Shown in pieces: positions 19,601 through 28,108 of a stretch of DNA of 33,936 nucleotides. Each line of letters starts with the position of its first letter. Position 1 is the stretch's first letter. A program made the position numbers and the translations under genes. The notes under the pieces are model-generated. The model did not search any database. It was given only the letters and a program-made list of their open reading frames with translations, and had not been told where the DNA came from. The DNA is from Paracoccaceae bacterium (lineage in GTDB: Bacteria > Pseudomonadota > Alphaproteobacteria > Rhodobacterales > Rhodobacteraceae): positions 1-33,936 of the forward strand of contig JABDPT010000165.1 of the NCBI GenBank assembly GCA_013042605.1, read 5' to 3'.

Positions 19601-20434
19601 CAGACGGGCACGGCGTTCCATTTTCGCGCGCTCGTCCCAGAGGTCGAGGAAGGCAGCGAGAGGGCCAGATATGTCCCGCAGGGTTCCGGTGATTGTTACC
19701 GGGCCGTCTTCCACAGAGACATCTGCGGGATGCCTGTCCCATTGTAGCCAGATCTGTGCGCCGTCAGCCCGCCTTGTCCGGTACAGCGTTGGCAAACCAC
19801 CGAAATCCTCGTTCTCGGTGCGCTTCCCCAGAAAGGCCGCGATGGCTTCTGTTTCCGTCTCTGTCGGCTTCTCTGAGGGATGGATTTCCAGATGCTCTTT
19901 CAGGGTCCGGCATGGATATGTACCCGCGGCATGGCCCAGAATGGCTTCCGCGGCGGCGTTCAACCTGATTGCGTCGGTTGTTGGATCGTATTGCCAGTAG
20001 GCGGTATTGTCTGGGATTGGCTCAAACGGATGAACGCCCGCACGTTCGGCGTTCCCCGAAACGTCTCCTGCGACAACGAGCAACCCGGCAGGGTTGCCTT
20101 TATGGTCCTGGATGCTCGTCACTTCGACCAGAACGCTTATCGAATTGCCATCGCCTGTTCGCAGCCGCAGGATTTCCCGCGGAGGCGGGCTTTCTCCAGC
20201 CCGTGCCGCTTTAAACCAAGCCTCGACAACGTAGCATTGGGCCTGATCGACATGCGTGCGAAATTCGCCATCCGCCAGTTCCGCGACAGGACGTTTCAGC
20301 AGTTGAGCATACGCGTCGTTGCAGGTCAGCAGCCGGCCATCAAGGTCGAGCAGCGCGTGGCCGCTAGGCGCCATGGCCAGAGTACGTTCAATCAGACGTT
20401 TTGCGTCCCGTAGAATGATTGAGGTGTTTGCCAT
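16640..20434 (-). CDS. Multi-PAS GGDEF-EAL (diguanylate cyclase/phosphodiesterase) protein
   Basis: About six PAS/PAC-like modules, GGDEF motif RMGGDEFVV, EAL-domain motifs (GFEVLARW, SFNVSG, FELLES, DDFGSG, LKID, ITAEGVES). Start taken at MANTSIILRD (20434). Confidence 0.94.
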   Translation of the reverse strand: MANTSIILRDAKRLIERTLAMAPSGHALLDLDGRLLTCNDAYAQLLKRPVAELADGEFRTHVDQAQCYVVEAWFKAARAGESPPPREILRLRTGDGNSISVLVEVTSIQDHKGNPAGLLVVAGDVSGNAERAGVHPFEPIPDNTAYWQYDPTTDAIRLNAAAEAILGHAAGTYPCRTLKEHLEIHPSEKPTETETEAIAAFLGKRTENEDFGGLPTLYRTRRADGAQIWLQWDRHPADVSVEDGPVTITGTLRDISGPLAAFLDLWDERAKMERRARLSETAIEASGLGTWRILPGDGSAWFSDAWVRSLCYEPGELTPSLSTYFDLIHPGDRKRVKQEYTDVLSSNDARFTSDFRMRRKDGGYVWISSLGRVVESPSQPGGKALVGTQNDITAKMETRRALKVAAEKARVSAARLERLTENVPGGIFEFRIGPEGEMSFPYATSSMEKLLGLSLKALVADGANIFENVHPDDTQGLHAAITASHQTLGLFKYTYRILHSERGLRWIRITSTPVAMPDGSVIWYGSMFDVTEEVEREQALEAAAEIANVWSSRLERLTENVPGGIFEFMMNAQGAMSYRYVTPGMAALVGTTMAELHADGAASFNNVHPEDADLVQGAIERSRDDLEVVKVTYRINHPKLGLRWLRVNASPEPLPDSTVVWYGSMFDVTDEVEREQALKTTAEIAHTASARLERLTDNVPGGIFEFSIDSTGRISFPYASSGMGPLLGTTADVISNKPEAAFANIHPEDALRVQEEIGKSSETLDVFKLNYRVNHPERGQRWLQAKSTPIAQPDGMVVWYGSLFDVTDDVELAQELETARHRMETLSLIDALTGLPNRRAYDEEMAARQADEGSFGMCQSTVRIDLDHFKAVNDTLGHAAGDAVLQRVSECLRETIQEGDFAARMGGDEFVVALAPGRTAADADDLVRHLRAAIKIPFMFEGRHCRFDASFGVASTETVPAEPADLLSLADAALLEAKNMGRGRSTVFTPDMHDELLRSRQLATEIEQALENAEFVPYFHPQIDAATGAIAGFEVLARWERSGHGLIPPDDFIPVAQQMRLVQDIDRMMFDKSLATLGRLQSEGFKVPKLSFNVSGGRVHDPDIVRSVRHLQTNGTHVAFELLESILLEEEGAVFEHHIDQLKEFGIGIEVDDFGSGRASIIGVLRVSPDVLKIDSRLIAPLFDSKGARGLVNAIIDIGRSLEIDITAEGVESLDHAWTLREMGCRTLQGFAFAHPMSETDLKDYLRAFQPVFKERRSRRTNDN
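17985..19225 (-). repeat. Three tandem in-frame PAS-PAC-linker repeats, 414-bp (138-codon) period
   Basis: tcgaag of the GIFEF segment recurs at 18321, 18735 and 19149; ctgcc of the WYGS segment recurs at 18030, 18444 and 18858: exactly 414 bp each time. Confidence 0.93.
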
Positions 20435-20589
20435 GTACCCGCTCGCAGATTGCGCGCAACTTGGCATCGGAGTCTTAATTTTTGGCGTAGCTGGGAATTA
20501 GACCAGTTTGCGACGCCGCTTTGAGCTTCCAAGCTTCTTGCCAACGGGTTTGAGGCCTGAGTTTGCACCCCGGACAAACGACACCGGAA

Positions 20590-20620
20590 AAACAAAAGCC
20601 CGCACGGTGAGGTGCGGGCT
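20590..20620 (-). terminator. Rho-independent terminator of pnp
   Basis: agcccgcac-ggtgag-gtgcgggct perfect hairpin, read on the minus strand followed by ttttgttttt; 28 nt past the pnp stop. Confidence 0.85.
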
Positions 20621-20647
20621 TTCGAGTATTTTCCGAAGGGTTCGGCT

Positions 20648-22780
20648 TTATTCCGCCGTCTCTTCCTTTGCGGCTTCCTCGCCGGTTTCCTGATCGACGA
20701 CTTTCATCGAGAGGCGCACCTTGCCGCGATCGTCGAAGCCCAGAAGCTTGACCCAAACCTCCTGACCTTCCTTCAGAACGTCCGAGGGATGGTTCAGGCG
20801 GCGGTTTTCGATCTGGCTGACATGCACAAGGCCGTCGCGCTTGCCGAAGAAGTTCACGAAGGCGCCGAAATCGACGATCTTCACGACCTTGCCTTTGTAG
20901 ATCTGGCCTTCCTCGGGCTCGGCCACGATCGAGTGGATCATGTCATAGGCCTTCTGGATCGACTCCTGGTTCGGCGATGCGATCTTGACGATGCCGTCGT
21001 CGTTGATGTCGACCTTGGCACCCGAAACCTCGACGATTTCACGGATGACCTTACCGCCCGAACCGATGACTTCGCGGATCTTGTCGGTGGGCACCTGCAT
21101 CGTTTCGATGCGGGGTGCGTGAACGCTGAATTCGCCCGCGCCGGACAAAGCCTTGTTCATTTCGCCAAGAATATGCAGGCGACCTTCTTTGGCCTGATCA
21201 AGTGCCTTCGACATGATTTCCGACGTGATGCCGGCAACCTTGATGTCCATCTGAAGCGACGTGATACCCTTTTCGGTGCCGGCCACTTTGAAGTCCATGT
21301 CTCCAAGGTGGTCTTCGTCACCCAGGATGTCGGTCAGAATCGCGTAGGACCCATCCTCTTCAAGGATGAGGCCCATGGCCACACCTGCAACCGGCGCTTT
21401 CAAAGGAACACCTGCGTCCATCATCGAAAGCGAACCGCCGCAGACAGAGGCCATCGAGGACGACCCGTTGGATTCGGTGATCTCAGAGACCACCCGCACC
21501 GTGTAGGGGAAATCGGTTGCCGCAGGCAGAACAGCCTGAAGCGCCCGCCAGGCAAGCTTGCCGTGGCCGATTTCGCGACGACCGGTAAAGCCGAAGCGCC
21601 CCACTTCACCGACCGAGTAGGGCGGGAAGTTATAGTGCAGCATGAAGTTCGACCGATAGGTGCCCTGAAGCGCGTCGATCATCTGTTCGTCGTCGCCGGT
21701 CCCAAGCGTTGTCACGACAAGACCCTGCGTTTCACCGCGGGTGAACAGCGCCGATCCGTGGGTGCGCGGCAAAAGGCCGGTTTCGGCGACGATGGGCCGA
21801 ACCGTCGAGGTGTCGCGCCCGTCGATCCGCTTGCCGGTCTTTACGACGTCGCCACGCAGGATCGAGCTTTCCAGCTTCTTGAAGGCACTACCGAGGTTTT
21901 CGTCAGCCAGCTGCGCTTCGGTTAGGGCGGCCTGAATGGCTGCGCGCGCCTCAGAGATCGCCGTGGTGCGTTCCTGCTTGTCGGTTATCGCGAAGGCGGC
22001 ACGCATCTTTTCCTCGCCGGCGGCCTTCACTGCGGCGTAGAGGTCGCTGTAATCCGCAGGCTGGAAGTCGAACGGATCTTTTGCCGCTTCTTCGGCCAGA
22101 TCGATGATCAGGTCGATTACGGGCTGGATCTGTTCGTGCGCGAAGTTCACCGCGCCCAGCATTTCGGTTTCCGAAAGCTCGTATGCTTCGGATTCGACCA
22201 TCATCACCGCGTCTTTGGTCCCGGCAACGACAAGATCAAGCCGCTGATCGGGCTTGTTGCGCAGATCGTGCATGTCGTCGATTTCGGGGTTCAGCACATA
22301 CTCGCCGTCGACATATCCGACACGGCAGCCGGCAATCGGCCCCATGAACGGCGCACCCGACAGGGTCAGCGCGGCAGAGGCGGCGATCATTGCAACGACG
22401 TCGGGGTCGTTGACAAGATCGTGGCTCAGCACGGTGCAGATCACCAGCACTTCGTTCTTGAAGCCGGGGACAAACAGCGGGCGGATCGGCCGGTCGATAA
22501 GACGCGAGGTCAGCGTCTCTTTCTCGGTCGGGCGCGCTTCGCGCTTGAAGAAACCGCCGGGCACCTTGCCTGCAGCATAGTACTTTTCATTATAGTGAAC
22601 GGTCAGCGGGAAGAAATCCTGTCCCGGCTTTTGTTCTTTTGCGAATGTCACATTCGCCATGACGGAGGTCTCGCCGTAGGTGGCGATCACAGACCCATCG
22701 GCCTGCCGGGCGACCTTGCCCGTTTCCAGTGTAAGGGTCTCTTCCCCCCACTGCATCGATTTAGTTGTAACGTTGAACAT
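20648..22780 (-). CDS. pnp: Polyribonucleotide nucleotidyltransferase (PNPase)
   Basis: [60 protein letters not shown] domain ([15 protein letters not shown]) and S1 domain ([33 protein letters not shown]). Confidence 0.98.
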   Translation of the reverse strand: MFNVTTKSMQWGEETLTLETGKVARQADGSVIATYGETSVMANVTFAKEQKPGQDFFPLTVHYNEKYYAAGKVPGGFFKREARPTEKETLTSRLIDRPIRPLFVPGFKNEVLVICTVLSHDLVNDPDVVAMIAASAALTLSGAPFMGPIAGCRVGYVDGEYVLNPEIDDMHDLRNKPDQRLDLVVAGTKDAVMMVESEAYELSETEMLGAVNFAHEQIQPVIDLIIDLAEEAAKDPFDFQPADYSDLYAAVKAAGEEKMRAAFAITDKQERTTAISEARAAIQAALTEAQLADENLGSAFKKLESSILRGDVVKTGKRIDGRDTSTVRPIVAETGLLPRTHGSALFTRGETQGLVVTTLGTGDDEQMIDALQGTYRSNFMLHYNFPPYSVGEVGRFGFTGRREIGHGKLAWRALQAVLPAATDFPYTVRVVSEITESNGSSSMASVCGGSLSMMDAGVPLKAPVAGVAMGLILEEDGSYAILTDILGDEDHLGDMDFKVAGTEKGITSLQMDIKVAGITSEIMSKALDQAKEGRLHILGEMNKALSGAGEFSVHAPRIETMQVPTDKIREVIGSGGKVIREIVEVSGAKVDINDDGIVKIASPNQESIQKAYDMIHSIVAEPEEGQIYKGKVVKIVDFGAFVNFFGKRDGLVHVSQIENRRLNHPSDVLKEGQEVWVKLLGFDDRGKVRLSMKVVDQETGEEAAKEETAE

Positions 22781-22794
22781 GTCGTTTCCTGTCT

Positions 22795-22847
22795 GGGCCT
22801 GTCTCGGCGGTCCGAGTGCCCGTTTGAATGGCGGCCCCATTGCCGCC
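22795..22847 (-). promoter_or_regulatory. Two stem-loops in the likely 5' leader of pnp
   Basis: gggc-ctgt-ctcgg-cggt-ccgag-t-gccc (22795-22821) and ggcggc-cccatt-gccgcc (22830-22847), just upstream of the pnp start. Confidence 0.45.
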
Positions 22848-22984
22848 GATCCCTTGTCCTTTGCCTAGCGCCGGGATCGGAACGCTACGTCTCAGATTGG
22901 GGGGCCATACAGGAGAACGGCGCGAAGGGGAAGCGTTTCGAGGCGCTTTCGCAGTGGCGGTGTGACAGGGGTGTCGGTGTGGTG

Positions 22985-23944
22985 CTATTCTGTGGCGTTC
23001 AGACCGCCCCGCACGATCTCATAGCCCTGTTCCTCGGGCTCTGTGTCGACGAGTTCGAGTGGGAAGCCATCCGCGCGAACCGCAAGGCCTGTCGCCTCTT
23101 CCAGGCGTTCGATGATCCGGTCCGACTGCGCCCTTTCCCCGTACCGTTTCTGGCCGTCGGCCATGATCTCGATGATCTTGGGCGACAACTCCAACGGCAC
23201 CCCGTGCGCGTCGGCCAGCTTCTGAAAGAGGCCGATATCCTTTTGCACCAGATCCATCGTGAAATTCACATCCCGCGATCCCGACAGGATAAGCTGGCTT
23301 TCGGTTTCATGGACGAAGGATGTGCCCGAACTGATGCGGATCGCTTCATAGGTCGTGGCCATGTCCAGCCCGGCGGCTTTCATGGTGATCAGCGCTTCGC
23401 AAACGGTAAGAAGATTGGCGGTCGCCAGATAGTTGGTCATGACCTTCAGTTGTGACGCGCTGCCCAGCGGCCCGGTGTGCAATATGCGTCGCCCAAGTCG
23501 TGTAAGCAGCGGCATGACAAGTTCGACGCCTTCACGATCCCCGCCCGCAAAGATCGAGATGTTGCCGGTATCGGCACGGTGGCAGCCGCCCGAGACCGGA
23601 CATTCGACCGCCCGCCCGCCGCGTTCGGCGATCAGTGCACCAAGGCGGATCACCTCGTCAGCGTCGGTGGTTGACATCTCGACCCATGTCTTGCCGGGGC
23701 CAACCTCGGGCAGCATCTGGGTGACCACGGCGTCGGAAGCGGCGGGGCTGGGCAGGCACGTGATCACCACATCGCAGGCGCGCATCATCGCCGCCGGGTT
23801 GTCCCCGGCAGAGGCGCCGCGACCGGTGAACCCGGCAACAAGAGCGGCGTCCAGATCATGCACCGTGAGGTCGTAACCATTGCGCAGAAGGCTGCCGGCA
23901 AGTTTACCGCCGACATTTCCCAACCCGATGAAACCAACCTTCAT
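22985..23944 (-). CDS. NAD(P)-dependent oxidoreductase, 3-hydroxyisobutyrate dehydrogenase family
   Basis: MKVGFIGLGNVGGKLAGSLLRNGYDLTVHD Rossmann start; CPVSGGCHRADTGNISIFAGGD; GSASQLKVMTNYL. Confidence 0.93.
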   Translation of the reverse strand: MKVGFIGLGNVGGKLAGSLLRNGYDLTVHDLDAALVAGFTGRGASAGDNPAAMMRACDVVITCLPSPAASDAVVTQMLPEVGPGKTWVEMSTTDADEVIRLGALIAERGGRAVECPVSGGCHRADTGNISIFAGGDREGVELVMPLLTRLGRRILHTGPLGSASQLKVMTNYLATANLLTVCEALITMKAAGLDMATTYEAIRISSGTSFVHETESQLILSGSRDVNFTMDLVQKDIGLFQKLADAHGVPLELSPKIIEIMADGQKRYGERAQSDRIIERLEEATGLAVRADGFPLELVDTEPEEQGYEIVRGGLNATE

Positions 23945-24045
23945 GCGATGCCCTTTCCAATGGAGCCCCTGGCATCGGGAAATGCCCGCGACGCTGCGCC
24001 ACGATGGGCGATGGGCGGGCAAAGTCAATATTGCTTGGGATGCAA

Positions 24046-24082
24046 AGAAAAAGGCCGCGTCCCATTGCCGGGGCGCGGCCTT
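24046..24082 (-). terminator. Rho-independent terminator of rpsO
   Basis: aaggccgcgtccc-attgcc-ggggcgcggcctt hairpin with T-rich tract (tttttcttt) on the minus strand, 22 nt after the rpsO stop. Confidence 0.82.
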
Positions 24083-24103
24083 GAAATCCGGTGTTCGTCC
24101 GCG

Positions 24104-24373
24104 TCAGCGGCGGATGCCAAGCCGTTTGATCAGGTCCTGATAACGGGCCTCGTCCTTGGCTTTGGTGTAATCGAGAAGCTTCCGGCGCTGTGCGACAAGC
24201 TTGAGAAGGCCGCGGCGCGAGTGGTTGTCTTTCTTGTGGGTCTTGAAGTGTTCGGTCAGCGTCGCGATACGCGAGCTCAGGATCGCAACTTGCACTTCGG
24301 GCGACCCGGTATCGCCATCTTTCGTGGCGAAATCTTTCATCAGCTTTTGCTTTTCTTCAGCAGTAATCGACAT
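24104..24373 (-). CDS. rpsO: 30S ribosomal protein S15
   Basis: [71 protein letters not shown] aaggag. Confidence 0.99.
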   Translation of the reverse strand: MSITAEEKQKLMKDFATKDGDTGSPEVQVAILSSRIATLTEHFKTHKKDNHSRRGLLKLVAQRRKLLDYTKAKDEARYQDLIKRLGIRR

Positions 24374-24504
24374 CGGGATCTCCTTTGGATCAGGGGTTAT
24401 GGCGCAGGCCGGGATGTCGTCCAGCACAGGCCCGTGGAGCACCGTTCGCACGGCGAATGCGGGCGTATAGGGGGAATCACATCAAAAGAAAAGAGGTTTG
24501 GTGA

Positions 24505-24822
24505 TCACTCTGCGGTTTCGATGCTGCCATCCTGATTTGCCGTCACTTCCGCTTCGATCTGGCGGGCAAGATCGGCGGCCCAGTCCCCGATGATCGGCAG
24601 AAAGTCGATCTGGGCCAGCGCATAGGCCAGAACAGAGACCAGAACCGACGCGCCGATCACCGTGCCAAGGCCAAGCGCGAGGCCGCGCATGAGTTGAAAC
24701 ATCAAGAGCCGGGGCACGGAGTTTTGCACGCGGATGAAGCGGTGGTCGTTCAGGCGAGCCACTTCGCGCCGCAGGGCGCGGATTTCTTCGGTCAGGTCGG
24801 GTTGGTCGGGCGCTTGGGTCAT
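24505..24822 (-). CDS. Small membrane protein, DUF5665-like
   Basis: EEIRALRREVARLNDHRFIRVQNSVPRLLMFQLMRGLALGLGTVIGASVLVSVLAYALAQIDFLPIIGDW. Confidence 0.75.
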   Translation of the reverse strand: MTQAPDQPDLTEEIRALRREVARLNDHRFIRVQNSVPRLLMFQLMRGLALGLGTVIGASVLVSVLAYALAQIDFLPIIGDWAADLARQIEAEVTANQDGSIETAE

Positions 24823-24861
24823 AACGAGGATGCTAGTGCAATCGTGCGGGGGCGACACCCG

Positions 24862-25764
24862 TCAATCCTCGGTTCCCGCAAAAAATGGCGCGAAGGTGTC
24901 GATCACGGCCTGCGGATTTTCCTCCATTGCGAAATGCCCGCTTTCACAACTTGCTGCGGTGACGGCGGTCGCCCAGTCGCGCCAAAGAGCTGCGGGGTCA
25001 CCGGTCTGGGCGGGAAACCCGCTTTCGGCATACAGGTATTTCAGCGGTGCGGTGATCTTGCGTCCTTTCTCGCGGTCCGCGAGGTCGAGGGCGCGGTCGG
25101 TTGTGGCGCCGGCGCGGTAATCGGCACACATGGCGGCGATGCGGGCCGGGTCGCGCGCCTGAGCGCGATACGCCTCAAGCGCTGCGGGCGGAAACGGTTC
25201 AAGAGACTTCGCCAACGTCCAGGCCGCCAGCGTATGTTCGATATAGCCGACCGGATCGGCAGAGATCAGGGTCTCGGGCATTGGTGACGGTTGCGCCAGA
25301 AAGGTCCAGTGATACGCCTTCATTGCGAGTTCTGCCGACCAGGCCGCCCAGAAGTCGGACGTCGGCACGATCTCGACTATCCCGAGCCGGGTTACACGGT
25401 CGGGATGATCAAGCGCTAGGCGATAGGCCACACGGGCACCGCGATCATGGCCGAGAATCGCAAACCGATCATGGCCATAGTGCCTTGCCAGGGCGACGAC
25501 ATCCTGCGCCATCCGACGTTTGGAATAGGTGGTGTGACCGGCATCATCCACCGGTGCGTCGCTATCACCATAGCCGCGCAGGTCGGGAATGATCACGGTG
25601 TTGGCCTTGGCCAAGGCGGGCGCGACATTGGCCCAGCACATGTGGTTTTGCGGATAGCCGTGCAGAAGAACAAGGGGCGGGCCGTCACCCATCCGCTTGA
25701 CCGAAAGCGTGACATCGCCGGTATCGATGCGTTCGGATGGGATGTCTTCAAGACCTATTACCAT
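24862..25764 (-). CDS. Alpha/beta hydrolase, haloacetate/fluoroacetate dehalogenase-like
   Basis: VLLHGYPQNHMCWANVAPAL, DLRGYGDSDAP, GHDRGARVAYRLALDHP, AYHWTFLAQPSPMPE, CADYRAGATTD, ESGHFAMEENP. Confidence 0.85.
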   Translation of the reverse strand: MVIGLEDIPSERIDTGDVTLSVKRMGDGPPLVLLHGYPQNHMCWANVAPALAKANTVIIPDLRGYGDSDAPVDDAGHTTYSKRRMAQDVVALARHYGHDRFAILGHDRGARVAYRLALDHPDRVTRLGIVEIVPTSDFWAAWSAELAMKAYHWTFLAQPSPMPETLISADPVGYIEHTLAAWTLAKSLEPFPPAALEAYRAQARDPARIAAMCADYRAGATTDRALDLADREKGRKITAPLKYLYAESGFPAQTGDPAALWRDWATAVTAASCESGHFAMEENPQAVIDTFAPFFAGTED

Positions 25765-25858
25765 TCATTAACTTTATGTTTTAAATAGATTTATGTCCAT
25801 GCAGGACGCGTGCCCGTGGTAAGGGGTCTGGTTGCCGTCATTCTCTAAGGTGCCACAC

Positions 25859-26653
25859 ATGCTTGCCGCCATGCTTCTGATGGGTTTCGCCACGGCGGTT
25901 GCCGCGCCGATCGTGATCGAGGCGTTGTCGGATGATGATGATATCGATGACGCTGGCGAGGAAGCGCAGCCGCCGGTGGAGCAGATCGAAGTCACCGAAC
26001 CCGACCCGCCCGAACCGGCCCAACCCGAACCCGCGACCTACACAGTGTCGGCGGATGCCGGAGTGGTCACGATCGATGCGTTTCAGCCTGGCGTCGACCG
26101 GCTTGAGATTCACGTGGCTGAACCCGGTGCCGAACTTGATGTCAGCGCGCCCGACGACGGAGGGATTACCCTGAGCCACGGGAGCGGCGGTGTGCCGGTG
26201 GTGATCAGTTTTCCGGGGCTTGATGCAGTTCCCTTCGACGATATCGACATTGTCGCGGTCGATCCGGCCCCGCTGGCCCCGCTGGCCCCGGTCGATCCCG
26301 ACCAGCCCGATGAAATCACCCCCGCCATCGATGAACCCGCACTTGTCCCCATTTCCCCCGATCTCGCGGATGAGCCTGACACCGAACCGCTGGATACTGC
26401 GCCCCTGGCGCCGGTACCGGGAGACGTCGTTGACCCGGTTTCCGAAATCGAAGGCTTCGTCGCCGGACAGGATATTCTTCGGGTGACGGTGCTGTCCGAT
26501 CTGCCGCCCGAGGATGTGTTTATCGAAGTTGTGCCAAGCAGCGGTGCGGAAGATGGTTATGTGTTTGCAAACGGCGATGTGATCGCGGTTTTGCGGGATA
26601 CGCCGGTAATTTCCCTAGAAGACCTTAGCGTGACCGTGTCGCCCGCAGCCTAG
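25859..26653 (+). CDS. Acidic Pro-rich exported/anchored protein with two RTX-C-terminal-like beta modules; function unknown
   Basis: N-terminal hydrophobic segment MLAAMLLMGFATAVAAPIVIEAL, acidic DDDDIDDAGEE stretch, duplicated IDAFQPGVDRLEIHV / IEGFVAGQDILRVTV segments. ATG 25859 with aagg SD; TTG/GTG starts upstream possible (25832, 25850). Confidence 0.75.
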   Translation: MLAAMLLMGFATAVAAPIVIEALSDDDDIDDAGEEAQPPVEQIEVTEPDPPEPAQPEPATYTVSADAGVVTIDAFQPGVDRLEIHVAEPGAELDVSAPDDGGITLSHGSGGVPVVISFPGLDAVPFDDIDIVAVDPAPLAPLAPVDPDQPDEITPAIDEPALVPISPDLADEPDTEPLDTAPLAPVPGDVVDPVSEIEGFVAGQDILRVTVLSDLPPEDVFIEVVPSSGAEDGYVFANGDVIAVLRDTPVISLEDLSVTVSPAA

Positions 26654-27156
26654 ACCCAAAGCTGCGGCTGGGCGCTGTAGGCGATATAAAGCGGGTGCTT
26701 GGGATGGCCTGCCTTGGTCAGGCCAAGGTGGTAAAGGTCGCGTCCCGTCGCGCGCATCAAGGCCTCGACGGCAGGTCCGCGATCCAGATGCTCTCCGTGG
26801 GTGCCCCAGGCGCAAATAATCGTGTCCGCCCAATCGCAGCCGTCCGTAATCGCCGCGTCATTGGCCGGACCGACCGGATCGTCCGCCCGGCGCATCTGGC
26901 GCGGGTCGGTGTCGCGCCAGGCGAAAATGTTGCAGACCCGGAACGCCCCGAACCCAAGCGCACGGGCCCGCCGTTCGCAGCGTTCGACGGTTGGGTCGTT
27001 CTGCCGTTCCGTGGCGGTCGACGGGTTGAGCATCACAAAAAGCGCGCGCGATCCGCCGGAGTTCCACACCCGTGAGAGGTGATAGCGATAGCGTTCGCAG
27101 GGCGAGTAGATCGCGATACTGGCCGCGTCGCCCTTTTGAAAGCTACGCTCGATCAC
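26650..27156 (-). CDS. DUF1643 domain-containing protein
   Basis: [68 protein letters not shown] start at 27156. Confidence 0.88.
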   Translation of the reverse strand: MIERSFQKGDAASIAIYSPCERYRYHLSRVWNSGGSRALFVMLNPSTATERQNDPTVERCERRARALGFGAFRVCNIFAWRDTDPRQMRRADDPVGPANDAAITDGCDWADTIICAWGTHGEHLDRGPAVEALMRATGRDLYHLGLTKAGHPKHPLYIAYSAQPQLWV

Positions 27157-28058
27157 AGGACGAAAACGCGCTTGGGGTGCAGTTCACCCGACCGATAGGT
27201 GCCGACAGCAACGGCCTGCCCGTCATGCGACGCCCATGTTTCGTCGCCGTACTCCGCCTCGCTGGTAAGAACCGGGGCGGGATTGCCATGGCGCAGACGT
27301 GCGGCGGCTTCGGCGGAACAGCGTGCTTCGGGCAAGTCGGCCAAGCCCGTTTCAAGGGGCAGCAGAAGGTCATCAAGCGCCTCTTGTCGCGCCAGCTCTT
27401 CGACCTGAGCGAGCGTTACGGCGTCTTCGATATCAAAGGGCCCGGACCAGAGACGGCGCAACGCGGTGACATGGCCAAGACATCCAAGCGCGCGCCCCAG
27501 GTCACGGGCAATCGACCGCACATAGCCGCCCTTTCCACAGACGAGATCAAATACCGCGTGATCTATATCGGGGCGGTCGTGCAGCGTTAGGCTTTCAACA
27601 TAAAGCGGGCGGGCGGCGATCTCGAACTCTTCGCCGGCGCGGGCGCGGGCATAGGCACGCTCGCCATCGATCTTGACGGCGGAATAAGCCGGAGGCACCT
27701 GTTGAATGTCGCCTTCGAAGGCGGGAAGGGCGGCCCGCAACGCATCGTCATCGGGTCGCAGTGTCGAGGTTTCGGTCACCTCGCCCTCTCTGTCATCTGT
27801 CGTGGTCTCGGCTCCGAACGCCACTGTGAAGCGGTATGACTTCAGCGCATCGGTCACGTAAGGCACGGTCTTGGTCGCCTCGCCCAGCGCGATGGCCAGA
27901 ACCCCCGTTGCATCCGGATCAAGCGTGCCGGCATGGCCTGCCTTTCGTGCATCGAACGCCCAGCGCACTTTGCCGACCACCGCATTCGAGCTTAGCCCCG
28001 CCGGTTTGTCGACGATCAGCCAACCCGAAATATCGCGCCCTTTGCGCCTGCGTCCCAT
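27153..28058 (-). CDS. truB: tRNA pseudouridine(55) synthase TruB
   Basis: [85 protein letters not shown]. Confidence 0.97.
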   Translation of the reverse strand: MGRRRKGRDISGWLIVDKPAGLSSNAVVGKVRWAFDARKAGHAGTLDPDATGVLAIALGEATKTVPYVTDALKSYRFTVAFGAETTTDDREGEVTETSTLRPDDDALRAALPAFEGDIQQVPPAYSAVKIDGERAYARARAGEEFEIAARPLYVESLTLHDRPDIDHAVFDLVCGKGGYVRSIARDLGRALGCLGHVTALRRLWSGPFDIEDAVTLAQVEELARQEALDDLLLPLETGLADLPEARCSAEAAARLRHGNPAPVLTSEAEYGDETWASHDGQAVAVGTYRSGELHPKRVFVL

Positions 28059-28108
28059 GACACCCTCATTGCTTAGGCGCGCGGTCCTAGCGCCGTGGCC
28101 GCATTACG

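Noticed and set aside
20612-23455. Long plus-strand ORFs (437 and 439 aa) opposite pnp and the oxidoreductase
   Set aside because: Antisense shadow frames; pnp is unambiguous on the minus strand.
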